Positions 27,363 to 35,890 of a stretch of DNA of 64,000 bases are shown here, piece after piece; position 1 is the stretch's first letter, and the number at the start of each line of letters is the position of its first letter. The notes beneath the pieces were generated by a model, which made no database searches, had not been told where the DNA came from, and was given only the letters and a program-made list of their open reading frames with translations. This stretch comes from an uncultured Acidobacteriia bacterium. GTDB lineage: Bacteria > Acidobacteriota > Terriglobia > Bryobacterales > Bryobacteraceae. The position numbers were made by a program, and so were the translations under genes. Where the stretch lies: the NCBI GenBank assembly GCA_903851195.1, contig CAINNJ010000004.1, positions 744,001 to 808,000 on the forward strand, given 5' to 3'.

Positions 27363-29297
27363 TCAGATCACTTTATCGAGCAGGTCGCTGGCGGCGCGGC
27401 TGAAGCGCACGGGGTCCGGCAGTTCCGAACCTTCGGCGAGCAGGGCGAGGCCGAGCACCATATCCGCTGCGCTGGTGAGCATCGGGTCGTCCGGCGTGGC
27501 GGACTGGCGCTGCTGCATGCGGGCGATGAGCGGGTGTTTCGGATTCAGTTCCATGACGCGCTTCTGTTTGGGGGCGGAGGCGCCGCTCTTGTTCAGAGCG
27601 CGCTCCAGCATGGGGCTGTACTCGTGCTCATTGACCACGAGGCAGGCCGGCGAGGTGGTGAGGCGCGAGGAGAGGCGCACTTCGCGAACGTTCTCCTCGA
27701 AGTGCTTCTGCAGGAATTCCATGAGCGGCTTGAACTCGGCCTGTTTCTCGTCGAGTTCCTTGTGGGCTTCCTTCTTCTCTTCCTCGGTGCCGAGTTCGAG
27801 CTCGCCCTTGCCGACGGACTTGAGCTTCTTGCCTTCGAACTCATGCAGGTGCTGCAGCATGAGTTCGTCCACGGCGTCGACCATGAAGAGAATTTCGTAG
27901 TCTTTGGCGCGGACGGCTTCGAGGTGCGGGGAGTTTTCGATCAGAGCCCGGTTTTCGCCGGTGAGATAGAAGATCTGGTCCTGGCCGGGTTTCATGCGGC
28001 CGACGTAGTCTTTGAGCGAGGTGAGTTTCACCGGGTCGTTCGAGGACTGGAAGAGCAGCAGGGGGATGATGCGGTCGCGGTTGTCGTAGTCGCCGGCGAC
28101 GCCTTCTTTGATGGCGCGGCCGAATTCGGTCCAGATGGTGAGGTAGTTGTCCGGTTCCTTCTCGAACATGTCCTTGAACGTGTCGAGGACTTTGTGGGTG
28201 AGACGTTTGCGGATCTGGGTGAACTGGCGGTCCTGCTGGAGGCGCTGGCGCGAGATGTTGAGCGGCAGGTCGGAGGCGTCGACCATGCCTTTGATGAAGC
28301 GGAGGTAGGAGGGGACCAGATCCTCGCACTTCTCCATGATCATGACGCGGCGGGCGAAGAGGCGAAGGCCGGATTCGGCGCCGGCGTAGAAGAGATCCCA
28401 GGGCGCTTTGGCGGGGACGTAGAGCAGCGCCTCGTACTCGAAGGTGCCTTCGGCGCGGAAGTGGATGGTCTTGAGGGGATCGACCCAGTCGTGCGAGATG
28501 TGCTTGTAGAACTCGGAATATTCTTCGGGTTTGACTTCCGAAGGCGAGCGCTTCCAGATGGGTTTCATCGAATTCACCGTGGTGTCTTCGACGACCGTCT
28601 TCAGGGGCGCGTCTTTTTCTTCGCTTTCCGGTTCCTGGCGTTCCTTTTTGAGGATGATGGGGTAGCTGATGAAGTCGGAATGCTTGCGGATGATGGAGGA
28701 CAGGCGCCAGTCGTCGGCGTAATCTTCGATGCCGTTTTCGGGATCGGCGGACTTCAGGTACAGCGTGATGGAGGTGCCGCGTTCGGGCTTTTCGGCTTCG
28801 GAGATGGTGTAGGTGCCGGCGCCTTCGGATTCCCAGGCGGTGGCGGATTCCGTGCCGGCGCGCCGGGTGACCAGGCGAACGCGGTCGGCCACCATAAAGG
28901 CGGAGTAGAAGCCGACGCCGAACTGTCCGATCAGTTCGGCGACATCGGCGGCGCCGCCCGATTCCTTGAGGCGGCTGCGCAGTTCGCCGGTGCCGGATTT
29001 GGCGATGGTGCCGATATGGGCGATGACTTCCTCGCGGGTCATGCCGATACCGGTATCGGAGATGGTGAGAGTTCGGGCCGCGCGATCGGCGTCGACGCGG
29101 ATTTCGAATTTATCGTTCCCTTCCAGCAACACGCTGTTGGTCAGTGATTCAAAGCGAAGGCGATCGAGCGCATCGGAGGCATTCGAAATTAATTCGCGAA
29201 GAAAAATGTCCTTGTCCGTGTAAAGGGAATGGATCATCAGGCGGAGAAGTTCTTTGGTTTCCGCCTGAAATGCGAGTGTTTCGTTAGGTGTCGACAT
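27363..29297 (-). CDS. htpG: Molecular chaperone HtpG (Hsp90)
   Basis: 644 aa, normal family length. The GHKL ATPase domain is clear: FLRELISNASDALDR (residues 32-46) with the Mg-chelating Asn, DTGIGMTREE and IGQFGVGFYSAFMVADRV. The middle domain contains GVVDASDLPLNISR-like sequence (KGMVDASDLPLNISRQRL) and the C-terminal dimerisation domain is present. HtpG remodels client proteins in the cytosol in an ATP-dependent cycle. There is no Shine-Dalgarno sequence. A perfect 12-base palindrome containing TATAGA lies just before the ATG, which suggests a leaderless or operator-controlled start. Confidence 0.97.
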   Translation of the reverse strand: MSTPNETLAFQAETKELLRLMIHSLYTDKDIFLRELISNASDALDRLRFESLTNSVLLEGNDKFEIRVDADRAARTLTISDTGIGMTREEVIAHIGTIAKSGTGELRSRLKESGGAADVAELIGQFGVGFYSAFMVADRVRLVTRRAGTESATAWESEGAGTYTISEAEKPERGTSITLYLKSADPENGIEDYADDWRLSSIIRKHSDFISYPIILKKERQEPESEEKDAPLKTVVEDTTVNSMKPIWKRSPSEVKPEEYSEFYKHISHDWVDPLKTIHFRAEGTFEYEALLYVPAKAPWDLFYAGAESGLRLFARRVMIMEKCEDLVPSYLRFIKGMVDASDLPLNISRQRLQQDRQFTQIRKRLTHKVLDTFKDMFEKEPDNYLTIWTEFGRAIKEGVAGDYDNRDRIIPLLLFQSSNDPVKLTSLKDYVGRMKPGQDQIFYLTGENRALIENSPHLEAVRAKDYEILFMVDAVDELMLQHLHEFEGKKLKSVGKGELELGTEEEKKEAHKELDEKQAEFKPLMEFLQKHFEENVREVRLSSRLTTSPACLVVNEHEYSPMLERALNKSGASAPKQKRVMELNPKHPLIARMQQRQSATPDDPMLTSAADMVLGLALLAEGSELPDPVRFSRAASDLLDKVI

Positions 29298-29300
29298 ACA

Positions 29301-29312
29301 AATCTATAGATT
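29301..29312. promoter_or_regulatory. 12-base palindrome at the htpG start
   Basis: AATCTATAGATT is perfectly self-complementary and begins 3 nt upstream of the htpG ATG. On the reverse strand it includes TATAGA, a possible -10 element. It could be an operator overlapping the core promoter. Confidence 0.4.
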
Positions 29313-29339
29313 ACTGTGGCACTGCGGAGGGCGCGGCTC

Positions 29340-30347
29340 TCAGATTCGGGGGAGAGCCGGGCGTCCGTGTTCTTTTACCTGGCGGATCAGTTTGTCTTCG
29401 AGCGCGAAATCGGGCTTGCGGTCGCCGGTGTGTTTCAGGTACCACTTATGCGTTTCGCGGAGGCCGGCCGCGAACGGAGTCAGCGCGACGTTCAGGACGC
29501 GCTTGACCCGGCCGACGGCTTCGGTGATGGGAGGAACATCGTAGTACTGGCCGAAATAAAGAGGCTCGACGAACACGTTGCCGCCGAAGCGGGCGATGAG
29601 TTCACGAGGCACGCGCACGAGGACAGGAATCTTGCCGACGGTCTTCGCGAATTCGGTGACCACTTCCACCTGCGTGAGGGGTTTTTCATCGGCCACGTTG
29701 AAGGCACGCCCGGGAGCGGTATGCTTTTCGAGAGCGTTGAAGCAGGCGTCCACCAGATCGTTCACGTAGACGAACTGCATCAGGCGATTGCCATCGCCGG
29801 GGATGATGATGGGGCGGTCGTGTTTGAGGCGGTCCCAGAAGAAGGCCTCGCGGTAGAACGGGTTTTCCGGGCCGTAAACGAACGGGGGGCGCATGGTGAC
29901 GACGGGGAAGCGCGATTCGTGGTACATGCGGAAGAGGGCGCGCTCACTGCCGGCTTTGTTGCGCACGTAGTCGTTCGAGTGCATGTCGGAGGCGAGAGGA
30001 TCGTCCTCGGCGTGGTTCAGGCCGTCGCCATAGGCGGCGACGCTCGACATGAAGATATAGCGGGAAAGATCGCCGGGGATATTTTTCGCGGTGGCTTCCA
30101 CCTGCTGCGCGGTGGTGCCGCGTTCCCAGTCGTAAGCGATGTCGTAGACCGCGTCGAAGCGCATGCCGGAGAGAGCGTCGCGGACGGACGCGGCGTCGTT
30201 CCGGTCGCCCACTGCATTGCGCACGCGGCGGCCAAAAGGTTGTTCTGCTTTCCGGTGGAGGATGGTGACTTCGTGATCGGCGGCGAGGAGCCGCTTCACC
30301 AGAAGTTTTCCAATAAACAGCGTTCCACCGATTACGAGAACGCGCAT
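29340..30347 (-). CDS. NAD-dependent epimerase/dehydratase (extended SDR)
   Basis: 335 aa. The N-terminal Rossmann glycine motif GGTLFIG (residues 7-13) fits the extended SDR pattern. MSSVAAYGDG supplies the Ser/Thr region and DYVRNKAGSE replaces the usual YxxxK with a modified site. MRPPFVYGPENPF is the substrate-domain landmark. It probably acts on a nucleotide-activated sugar, but the substrate is not evident. The canonical catalytic Tyr-x3-Lys appears as Y-V-R-N-K, which preserves Tyr and Lys. It lies 73 bases downstream of the inositol-phosphate synthase gene in the same direction. Confidence 0.85.
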   Translation of the reverse strand: MRVLVIGGTLFIGKLLVKRLLAADHEVTILHRKAEQPFGRRVRNAVGDRNDAASVRDALSGMRFDAVYDIAYDWERGTTAQQVEATAKNIPGDLSRYIFMSSVAAYGDGLNHAEDDPLASDMHSNDYVRNKAGSERALFRMYHESRFPVVTMRPPFVYGPENPFYREAFFWDRLKHDRPIIIPGDGNRLMQFVYVNDLVDACFNALEKHTAPGRAFNVADEKPLTQVEVVTEFAKTVGKIPVLVRVPRELIARFGGNVFVEPLYFGQYYDVPPITEAVGRVKRVLNVALTPFAAGLRETHKWYLKHTGDRKPDFALEDKLIRQVKEHGRPALPRI

Positions 30348-30420
30348 GGTGTATTCGCCCCTATGAGTCCGGCCCGGCTCTTTTGCGGAGAGCCGGGTCC
30401 GTCAACGAACTGACTGCTGA

Positions 30421-31758
30421 CTAATCGTAGTATTCCAGACCGAGGTGGGTGATGAGCTGCTCGCCCTTCATCCAGCGGAGTGTGTTTTTCATTTTCATCA
30501 GCTGGATGAAAATGTCGTGTTCGGGATACAGACCCGGCGCGGTCATGGGCGCCTTGAAGTAGAACGACAACCACTCCTGGACGCCGCGCATGCCGGCGCG
30601 TTGTGCCAGGTCCATGAAGAGAACCAGATCGAGAACCAGGGGAGCGGCGAGGATGGAATCGCGGCACAGGAAGTCGATTTTGATCTGCATGGGGTAGCCG
30701 AGCCACCCGAAGATGTCGATGTTGTCCCAACCTTCTTTGGAATCCCCTCTCGGCGGATAATAATTGATACGGACTTTATGATAAATGTCTTTGTACAGAT
30801 CCGGGTAGAGCTCGGGCTGTAAAATCTGTTCGAGAGCGGATAGTTTGGACTCTTCCTTGGATTTGAAGGAGCCCGGATCGTCCAGAACCTCACCGTCGCG
30901 GTTGCCGAGGATGTTGGTGGAGAACCAGCCGGAGACGCCGAGCATGCGGGATTTGAGGCCGGGCGCGATCAGGGTCTTCATGAAAGTCTGACCGGTCTTG
31001 AAATCCTTGCCGCAGATGGGGACCTGCCGGTCGCGCGCCATTTCCAGAAGGCAGGGCGCGTCCACGGTGAGGTGGGGGGCGCCGTTGGCATAGGGCACGC
31101 CGGACCTGATGGCGGCGTAGGCGTAGATCTGGCTGGGCGAAATCTCGGGGTCGTTGTTGGCGAGGCCCGCTTCGAACGCTTCGAGCGACTGGTGGACGGC
31201 GGCGGCGCGGTGGAAGACTTCGGTGGAACCGCACCAGATCATGGACAGACGGTCGCAGCCGCGGGTTTCTTTGAAGTTGCGGATGTCGTCCATCAGCATC
31301 TCGGCGTGATCCATCTTGGAGCCTTTGGGCTTCATGTTGGGGCCGGTGATGCGCTTGACGTATTCGGAATCGAACACGGCGGACATGGGTTTAATCTTTT
31401 CGAGCGGCTCTTTGAGCTGTTCGAGCAGGTGACGCTCGAGCACGCCGGCGTGAACGGCGGCTTCGTAACAGTTTTCCTCGAAAATGTCCCAGCCGCCGAA
31501 CTCCAGATCTTCCAGTCCGGCGAGCGGGACGAAGTCTTTGATGAGCGGAGTGTTGTTGTCGGTACGTTTGCCCAGACGGATGGTGCTCAACTGGGTCACG
31601 GAGCCGATCGGCTTCGAGATTCCGCGTTTAATGGCTTCCACACCGGCGATAAAGGTGGTGGTTACGGCGCCCATGCCGGGAGTCAGGATCCCGAGTTTGC
31701 CGGTGGCGGGCCGGATGTTCGGGGTGGGTTTGGGGGCCTGGTCAGGTGTTGTGGACAA
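30421..31758 (-). CDS. ino1: Myo-inositol-1-phosphate synthase
   Basis: 445 aa, starting at a TTG at 31758 with an AAGGAG Shine-Dalgarno sequence (31773-31768) nine bases upstream. It converts glucose-6-phosphate to inositol-1-phosphate with bound NAD. Landmarks are the dinucleotide motif GILTPGMGAV near residue 23, the GKDFKTGQTFMKT catalytic loop and ILGNRDGEVL, with KIDFLCRDSILAAPLVLDL near the C-terminus. The enzyme underlies inositol lipids or compatible solutes. It is divergent from the LytTR regulator gene across 101 bases and followed by an SDR epimerase gene. Confidence 0.92.
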   Translation of the reverse strand: MSTTPDQAPKPTPNIRPATGKLGILTPGMGAVTTTFIAGVEAIKRGISKPIGSVTQLSTIRLGKRTDNNTPLIKDFVPLAGLEDLEFGGWDIFEENCYEAAVHAGVLERHLLEQLKEPLEKIKPMSAVFDSEYVKRITGPNMKPKGSKMDHAEMLMDDIRNFKETRGCDRLSMIWCGSTEVFHRAAAVHQSLEAFEAGLANNDPEISPSQIYAYAAIRSGVPYANGAPHLTVDAPCLLEMARDRQVPICGKDFKTGQTFMKTLIAPGLKSRMLGVSGWFSTNILGNRDGEVLDDPGSFKSKEESKLSALEQILQPELYPDLYKDIYHKVRINYYPPRGDSKEGWDNIDIFGWLGYPMQIKIDFLCRDSILAAPLVLDLVLFMDLAQRAGMRGVQEWLSFYFKAPMTAPGLYPEHDIFIQLMKMKNTLRWMKGEQLITHLGLEYYD

Positions 31759-31845
31759 ACGGTTTAGCTCCTTAAAAAAGCAACGCGGTTTTCAGGGAAG
31801 CAGCGGGCGCAATTCCATGAAATGATTGGGATTAGAACAACCCGT

Positions 31846-31851
31846 TATAAT
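31846..31851 (+). promoter_or_regulatory. Perfect -10 element immediately before the LytTR gene
   Basis: TATAAT ends 8 nt before the ATG at 31860, so transcription would begin at or within two bases of the start codon. No convincing -35 at 16-18 bases and no Shine-Dalgarno sequence are seen. Confidence 0.5.
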
Positions 31852-31859
31852 AGCAGTTC

Positions 31860-32633
31860 ATGCGACGCGCGACCACTCCCCTGAGCGCGATCATTGCCGA
31901 CGACGAGGAACTGGCCAGAGAAGAGCTGCGTTTTCTGCTGGAGGAGGTCGGCGATGTGGAGGTGATCGGGACGGCGGCGAACGGCATCGAGGCGGTGGAA
32001 CTGATTCGCCGGCTGGATCCGGCGCTGGCGTTTCTGGATATCCAGATGCCCGGCCTCGACGGGCTGAGCGTGGTCCGGCGGCTGCGCGAGCAGCAGATCG
32101 AGCCGCCGCATGTGGTGTTTTCGACGGCGTGGGACCAGTTCGCGGTGGAGGCGTTCCGGCTGGAGGCGATGGATTTCATCCTGAAGCCGGTGGAGCGGGA
32201 GCGGCTGGCCGAGACGGTGGAGCGGGCGCGCCGCATGGTGGCGGACCGGATCACGGAGCCGGGTCCGGTGAGCGCCGCGGCGGGACGACCGACGGTTTTC
32301 AGCCGGCTGCTGCTGAAAAACGGCGCGCGCAATATGATCGTCGATCCGCAGGAACTGATCTACGCGACGATCGAGAGCGGCGTGATCACGCTGGTGACGG
32401 CGCAGATGGAGGGTCAATCGAGTTTCCGGACGCTGGAGGAACTGCAGGCGGCGCTCGATCCGGATCTTTTCTGGCGGGCGCACCGGTCGTATGTGGTGAA
32501 CGTGAACCGGATCCGCGAAGTGGTGCCGTGGTTTAAATCCACGTACCAGCTGAAGATGGACGACAAGAAGACCAGTGAGATTCCGGTGAGCCGGATGCAG
32601 AGCAAACGGTTGCGGGAGATGCTGAATCTGTAG
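31860..32633 (+). CDS. LytTR-family response regulator
   Basis: 257 aa. The receiver domain has the acidic pair Asp14-Asp15 (IIADDEE), the phospho-acceptor Asp60 in FLDIQMPGLDGL, a Ser/Thr at FSTAWDQFAVEAF and Lys in LKPVERERL. The C-terminal LytTR DNA-binding domain spans about residues 150-257 (FWRAHRSYVVNVNRIREV, IPVSRMQSKRLREML). It should bind direct-repeat promoter sites when phosphorylated. No histidine kinase gene is adjacent, so it is an orphan here. It is divergent from ino1. Confidence 0.92.
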   Translation: MRRATTPLSAIIADDEELAREELRFLLEEVGDVEVIGTAANGIEAVELIRRLDPALAFLDIQMPGLDGLSVVRRLREQQIEPPHVVFSTAWDQFAVEAFRLEAMDFILKPVERERLAETVERARRMVADRITEPGPVSAAAGRPTVFSRLLLKNGARNMIVDPQELIYATIESGVITLVTAQMEGQSSFRTLEELQAALDPDLFWRAHRSYVVNVNRIREVVPWFKSTYQLKMDDKKTSEIPVSRMQSKRLREMLNL

Positions 32634-32648
32634 AGAAGGCTACAGAAA

Positions 32649-32678
32649 GGGGGACCTGCTGCGAGGCACGCGTCCCCC
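32649..32678 (-). terminator. Possible terminator for the 32722-33093 gene
   Basis: GGGGGAC and GTCCCCC form a 7-base GC-rich stem around a 16-base loop. On the reverse strand it is followed by TTTCT. It lies 43 bases after the reverse-strand stop codon at 32722, so it probably ends that transcript. Confidence 0.45.
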
Positions 32679-32721
32679 AAGGTCAAGGAAACAGGCTTCA
32701 GTAAATCAGGACTTCCGGGAA

Positions 32722-33093
32722 TCAGGCCGCGCCGGCCATCGCGCGCGTTCCGGCCTCTTCCATGGTGAGGCAGAAGCGGAACAGCGGATGGGCCTGCGTG
32801 CGGGCGAGGCCGCTGACCTGCCACGAAGCCTTTAAGTAGCGCGCTACCGGAGCGGTCAGCGCGAGTCTGTAGGTGCCGCAATACATCTTCTCGAGAAAAC
32901 TGGCGACTGGCCGCTTCGACCAGGACTTGCCGTCTTCCGAGGCAAGAATGTGGATGTTCAGTTCCTGATGCTGTCTGACGTGGGTTACTTCCAGTGTCAG
33001 CAGGAGGTCACGATGTTGGCTTTCGCCCAAATCGAGTACGGAGCTTTCACCGCACTCGCGAACGGTAGTCTCTTCAACCAGAAAATTCGGCAC
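32722..33093 (-). CDS. Hypothetical small protein
   Basis: 123 aa from a GTG at 33093 with a strong AAAGGAGG Shine-Dalgarno sequence. The sequence alternates hydrophobic and polar residues (LLLTLEVTHVRQHQELNIHILAS, RYLKASWQVSG), suggesting a beta-sandwich. No family recognised, no signal peptide and no membrane segment. It follows the aminotransferase gene by 46 bases and may be cotranscribed with it. Two copies of TACGAAAAG lie in that gap. Confidence 0.6.
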   Translation of the reverse strand: MPNFLVEETTVRECGESSVLDLGESQHRDLLLTLEVTHVRQHQELNIHILASEDGKSWSKRPVASFLEKMYCGTYRLALTAPVARYLKASWQVSGLARTQAHPLFRFCLTMEEAGTRAMAGAA

Positions 33094-33139
33094 AGGGCCT
33101 CCTTTTCGTAAACCGGTGTCTTTTCGTACTACCAGACCA

Positions 33140-34330
33140 CTAGTATCGGCGTAGTCCGGCCAGATGGGCTAGCTTAGCCCCCGCTGCCTGCAGGGTCTCA
33201 TATTTTTTGCAAAAACAAAAGCGCATTTGCTGCGAACCGGAGTCGGGATTGTGATAAAAGCTCGATCCAGGCACACCGGCCACGCCGATTTGCTCCACCA
33301 TATAGCGCGCGAACTGCACGTCGCTGGCGGCGCCGAAGGCGGAGATGTCGGTCATTACATAGTAGGCGCCGCGGGGGACGAAGCAGCGGAAACCGGCGCC
33401 TTCCAGCATGTCGATGGCGGCTTTGCGGCGGCCATTGTATTCCTCGGAAAGGCCGTTGAAATATTCGTCGTGCTGGTTGAGCGCCATAACGCCGGCCTGC
33501 TGCAGGGGGGTAGCGGCGCCCACCGTCAGAAAATCATGCACCTTTCGGATGGAATTGGAGAGATCCGGTGAGGCAATTACCCAGCCGACCCGCCAGCCGG
33601 TGACGGAAAACGTCTTACTCATGCTGTTAATCAGGATGGTGCGGTCGCGCATGCCGGGCAGGGTGATGATCGGAATGTGCTGCTGGCCGTCGTAAATGAT
33701 GTGTTCGTAAATTTCGTCGGTGATCGCGAGGGCGTCGAACTCCTGGCAGAGGGAGGCGATGAAAGTGAGTTCGTCGCGGTCGAAGACCTTCCCGGTGGGG
33801 TTGTTGGGGGTGTTGATGATGATGGCTTTGGTGCGGGAGGAAAAGGCCCGGCGCAGTTCGTCGCGGTCGAAGGTCCAGTCGGGCGCGTGGAGTTTGACGA
33901 GGCGGCGGGTGGCGCCGCAGAGCAGCATGTCGGGGTGGTAGTTCTCGTAATAGGGCTCGAAGACGACGATTTCGTCGTCGGGATTCGTCACGGCCAGCAG
34001 GGAGGCGATCATGCCCTCGGTGGCGCCGCAGGTGACGGTGATTTCGCGTTCGGGATCCACCGGCAGGTTGTAGGTGCGGGCGTATTTGGCTGCGATGGCC
34101 TGGCGGAAGGGTTTCGTGCCCCAGGTGATGGGGTACTGGTTGTGATCGGCGTTAATGGCGTCGATGGCGGCCTGTTTGAGGTTGACGGGCGCGGCGAAAT
34201 CCGGAAAGCCCTGGGCGAGGTTGACGGCGCCGTGCGCGATGGCGAGGCGCGACATCTCGCGGATGACGGATTCAGTGAAGTGAGCGGTACGAAGGCTGCG
34301 GAAGCTCTTCGCGGTCCCGGCGACAGGCAT
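33140..34330 (-). CDS. PLP-dependent aminotransferase, class I/II
   Basis: 396 aa. Fold-type I aminotransferase with GFPDF (residues 41-45) near the substrate site, NNPTG (176-180), the DEIYEHIIYDG segment and the PLP Schiff-base Lys239 in SMSKTFSVTGWRVGW. The NLAQGFPDF start and the overall layout resemble kynurenine or methionine/glutamine aminotransferases (KAT/YbdL group). Exact amino donor not determinable. A CATAAT element lies 3 nt before the ATG. Divergent from the di-heme cytochrome gene across 156 bases, in which I see nothing clear. Confidence 0.9.
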   Translation of the reverse strand: MPVAGTAKSFRSLRTAHFTESVIREMSRLAIAHGAVNLAQGFPDFAAPVNLKQAAIDAINADHNQYPITWGTKPFRQAIAAKYARTYNLPVDPEREITVTCGATEGMIASLLAVTNPDDEIVVFEPYYENYHPDMLLCGATRRLVKLHAPDWTFDRDELRRAFSSRTKAIIINTPNNPTGKVFDRDELTFIASLCQEFDALAITDEIYEHIIYDGQQHIPIITLPGMRDRTILINSMSKTFSVTGWRVGWVIASPDLSNSIRKVHDFLTVGAATPLQQAGVMALNQHDEYFNGLSEEYNGRRKAAIDMLEGAGFRCFVPRGAYYVMTDISAFGAASDVQFARYMVEQIGVAGVPGSSFYHNPDSGSQQMRFCFCKKYETLQAAGAKLAHLAGLRRY

Positions 34331-34486
34331 GAAATTATGTTCGCATGGCCGTGGCGCGGCGCGCGGCGGTGCGGTTTGGCAGTGGAGCGACTACAATGAT
34401 TGGAGCGTTTCGCCGCGCGGCGCGATGTTTCTCCGGACACCGTTCGTCCCGATTCCGAATTCCCATCCTGATTCCGAGGTGAACGA

Positions 34487-35890
34487 ATGAAAGTGTCTTT
34501 ATTAGTCGCGGCGCTCACTCTCTTTGTGGGCGGCGCTGTTTTGACGGCGCAGAGCGGGCGGTCGTATGGTCCCGGGCATATCTGGTGGGATTCGGGACAG
34601 GGCGGCAATCTGCCGTGGGAAGAGCAATACGACAATGCCGACGGGCTGCTGGGCATCGTGAATGAGCGCGGCGCCGTGCATACGGAGGGTCATGCGTTCT
34701 TCGAGGCTCTGGGGACGAACGGGCGCGCCTGTATTACGTGCCACCAGCCTTCGAATGCGATGAGTCTGGCGGCGGCCACGGCGGCGCAGCGCTGGAATGA
34801 GACGGCGGGGAAGGATCCGCTGTTTGCGGCGATCGACGGTTCGAACTGCCCCGGGTTGCCGCAGGAAAAGAGAGAGTCGCACTCGCTGTTGCTGGAGCGC
34901 GGTTTGTTTCGGATCTTTCTGGCGTGGCCACCGAAGGGAGCGGACGGACAGGCGATCCGGCCGGAGTTTGAGATCGAAGTGGTGCGCGATCCGACCGGCT
35001 GCAATCTCGATCCGAAGTATGGGTTGCGGAGCGAGCGGCCGGCGATCTCGGTTTACCGGCGACCGCGCATGACCGCCAACCTGAAGTATCTGACGGGGGA
35101 TGAGGCGGGCGAGGCGAGGGGGATGCGGCTGATGGCGGACGGGCGCGAGCCGAGTCTGCGGAGCCAGGCGATCAACGCGGTGATGGGTCACGAGCAGGCG
35201 GGCGTGCCGCCGAGTGCGGAGCAGTTGCGGCAGATCGTGGATTTCGAGCGGCATATCTTTGCGGCACAGACGGCGGATATTCGGGGCGGGCTGCTGACGG
35301 AGAAGGACGGTCCGGAGTTGCTGGGGCCCACCAACGTGTCGCTGGGCAAGGGCGGCGTATTGGGCGCGGCGGAGGACACGTTTCCGGTGTGGCGGGATCC
35401 GGCGGGCCGGCTGCGGGAGGGTCTGCAGAAGGATTTCCGGGCTTCAGTGGCGCGCGGCAGCGAGGTGTTCTTTGGCCGGACGTTCGTGGCGGGCGATCAT
35501 GCGCGCGCGACTTGCTCGACCTGCCATAACCAGCGGTCGGCGGCGGCCTGGATGGATATCGGGACGACTAATAAGGCCGCGGCGGAGGCTGGTTCGGATG
35601 AACTGCCGCTTTTTAAGATTACGTGCAGCGGCGACGCGGCGCCGCATCCGGTCTACGGACGCACGATTTACACGCAGGATCCGGGGCGGGCGCTGATTTC
35701 CGGGAAGTGCGCGGATGTGGGCTCGATCGTGGTACAGCAGTTCCGGGGACTGGCCGCGCGGGCGCCGTATTTCTCGAACGGGTCGGCCAAGACGCTGCAG
35801 GAAGTGATCGGGTTTTACGACAGGCGGTACGGAATCCGGCTCACGGCGCGGGAGAAGGAAGATCTGGGGAACTTCCTGCGGGTGCTTTAG
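34487..35890 (+). CDS. Exported di-heme cytochrome c (MauG/peroxidase-like)
   Basis: 467 aa with a signal peptide (SLLVAALTLFVGGAVLTAQ). Two heme c motifs are present: CITCH (Cys82 to His86) and CSTCH (Cys343 to His347). The spacing of over 250 residues is longer than in classical di-heme peroxidases. The C-terminal stretch with FRGLAARAPYFSNGSAKTLQEVIGFYDRRYG is the common ending of MauG/cytochrome-c-peroxidase-like proteins. It probably acts in the periplasm in electron transfer or peroxide reduction. A GAGGTGA Shine-Dalgarno sequence precedes the ATG. The stop overlaps the convergent slt gene by 4 bases. Confidence 0.8.
   Translation: MKVSLLVAALTLFVGGAVLTAQSGRSYGPGHIWWDSGQGGNLPWEEQYDNADGLLGIVNERGAVHTEGHAFFEALGTNGRACITCHQPSNAMSLAAATAAQRWNETAGKDPLFAAIDGSNCPGLPQEKRESHSLLLERGLFRIFLAWPPKGADGQAIRPEFEIEVVRDPTGCNLDPKYGLRSERPAISVYRRPRMTANLKYLTGDEAGEARGMRLMADGREPSLRSQAINAVMGHEQAGVPPSAEQLRQIVDFERHIFAAQTADIRGGLLTEKDGPELLGPTNVSLGKGGVLGAAEDTFPVWRDPAGRLREGLQKDFRASVARGSEVFFGRTFVAGDHARATCSTCHNQRSAAAWMDIGTTNKAAAEAGSDELPLFKITCSGDAAPHPVYGRTIYTQDPGRALISGKCADVGSIVVQQFRGLAARAPYFSNGSAKTLQEVIGFYDRRYGIRLTAREKEDLGNFLRVL

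Noticed and set aside
34331-34486. Riboswitch or promoter in the aminotransferase/cytochrome gap
   Set aside because: A TACAAT occurs, but there is no -35 at suitable spacing and no conserved RNA fold recognisable by eye.
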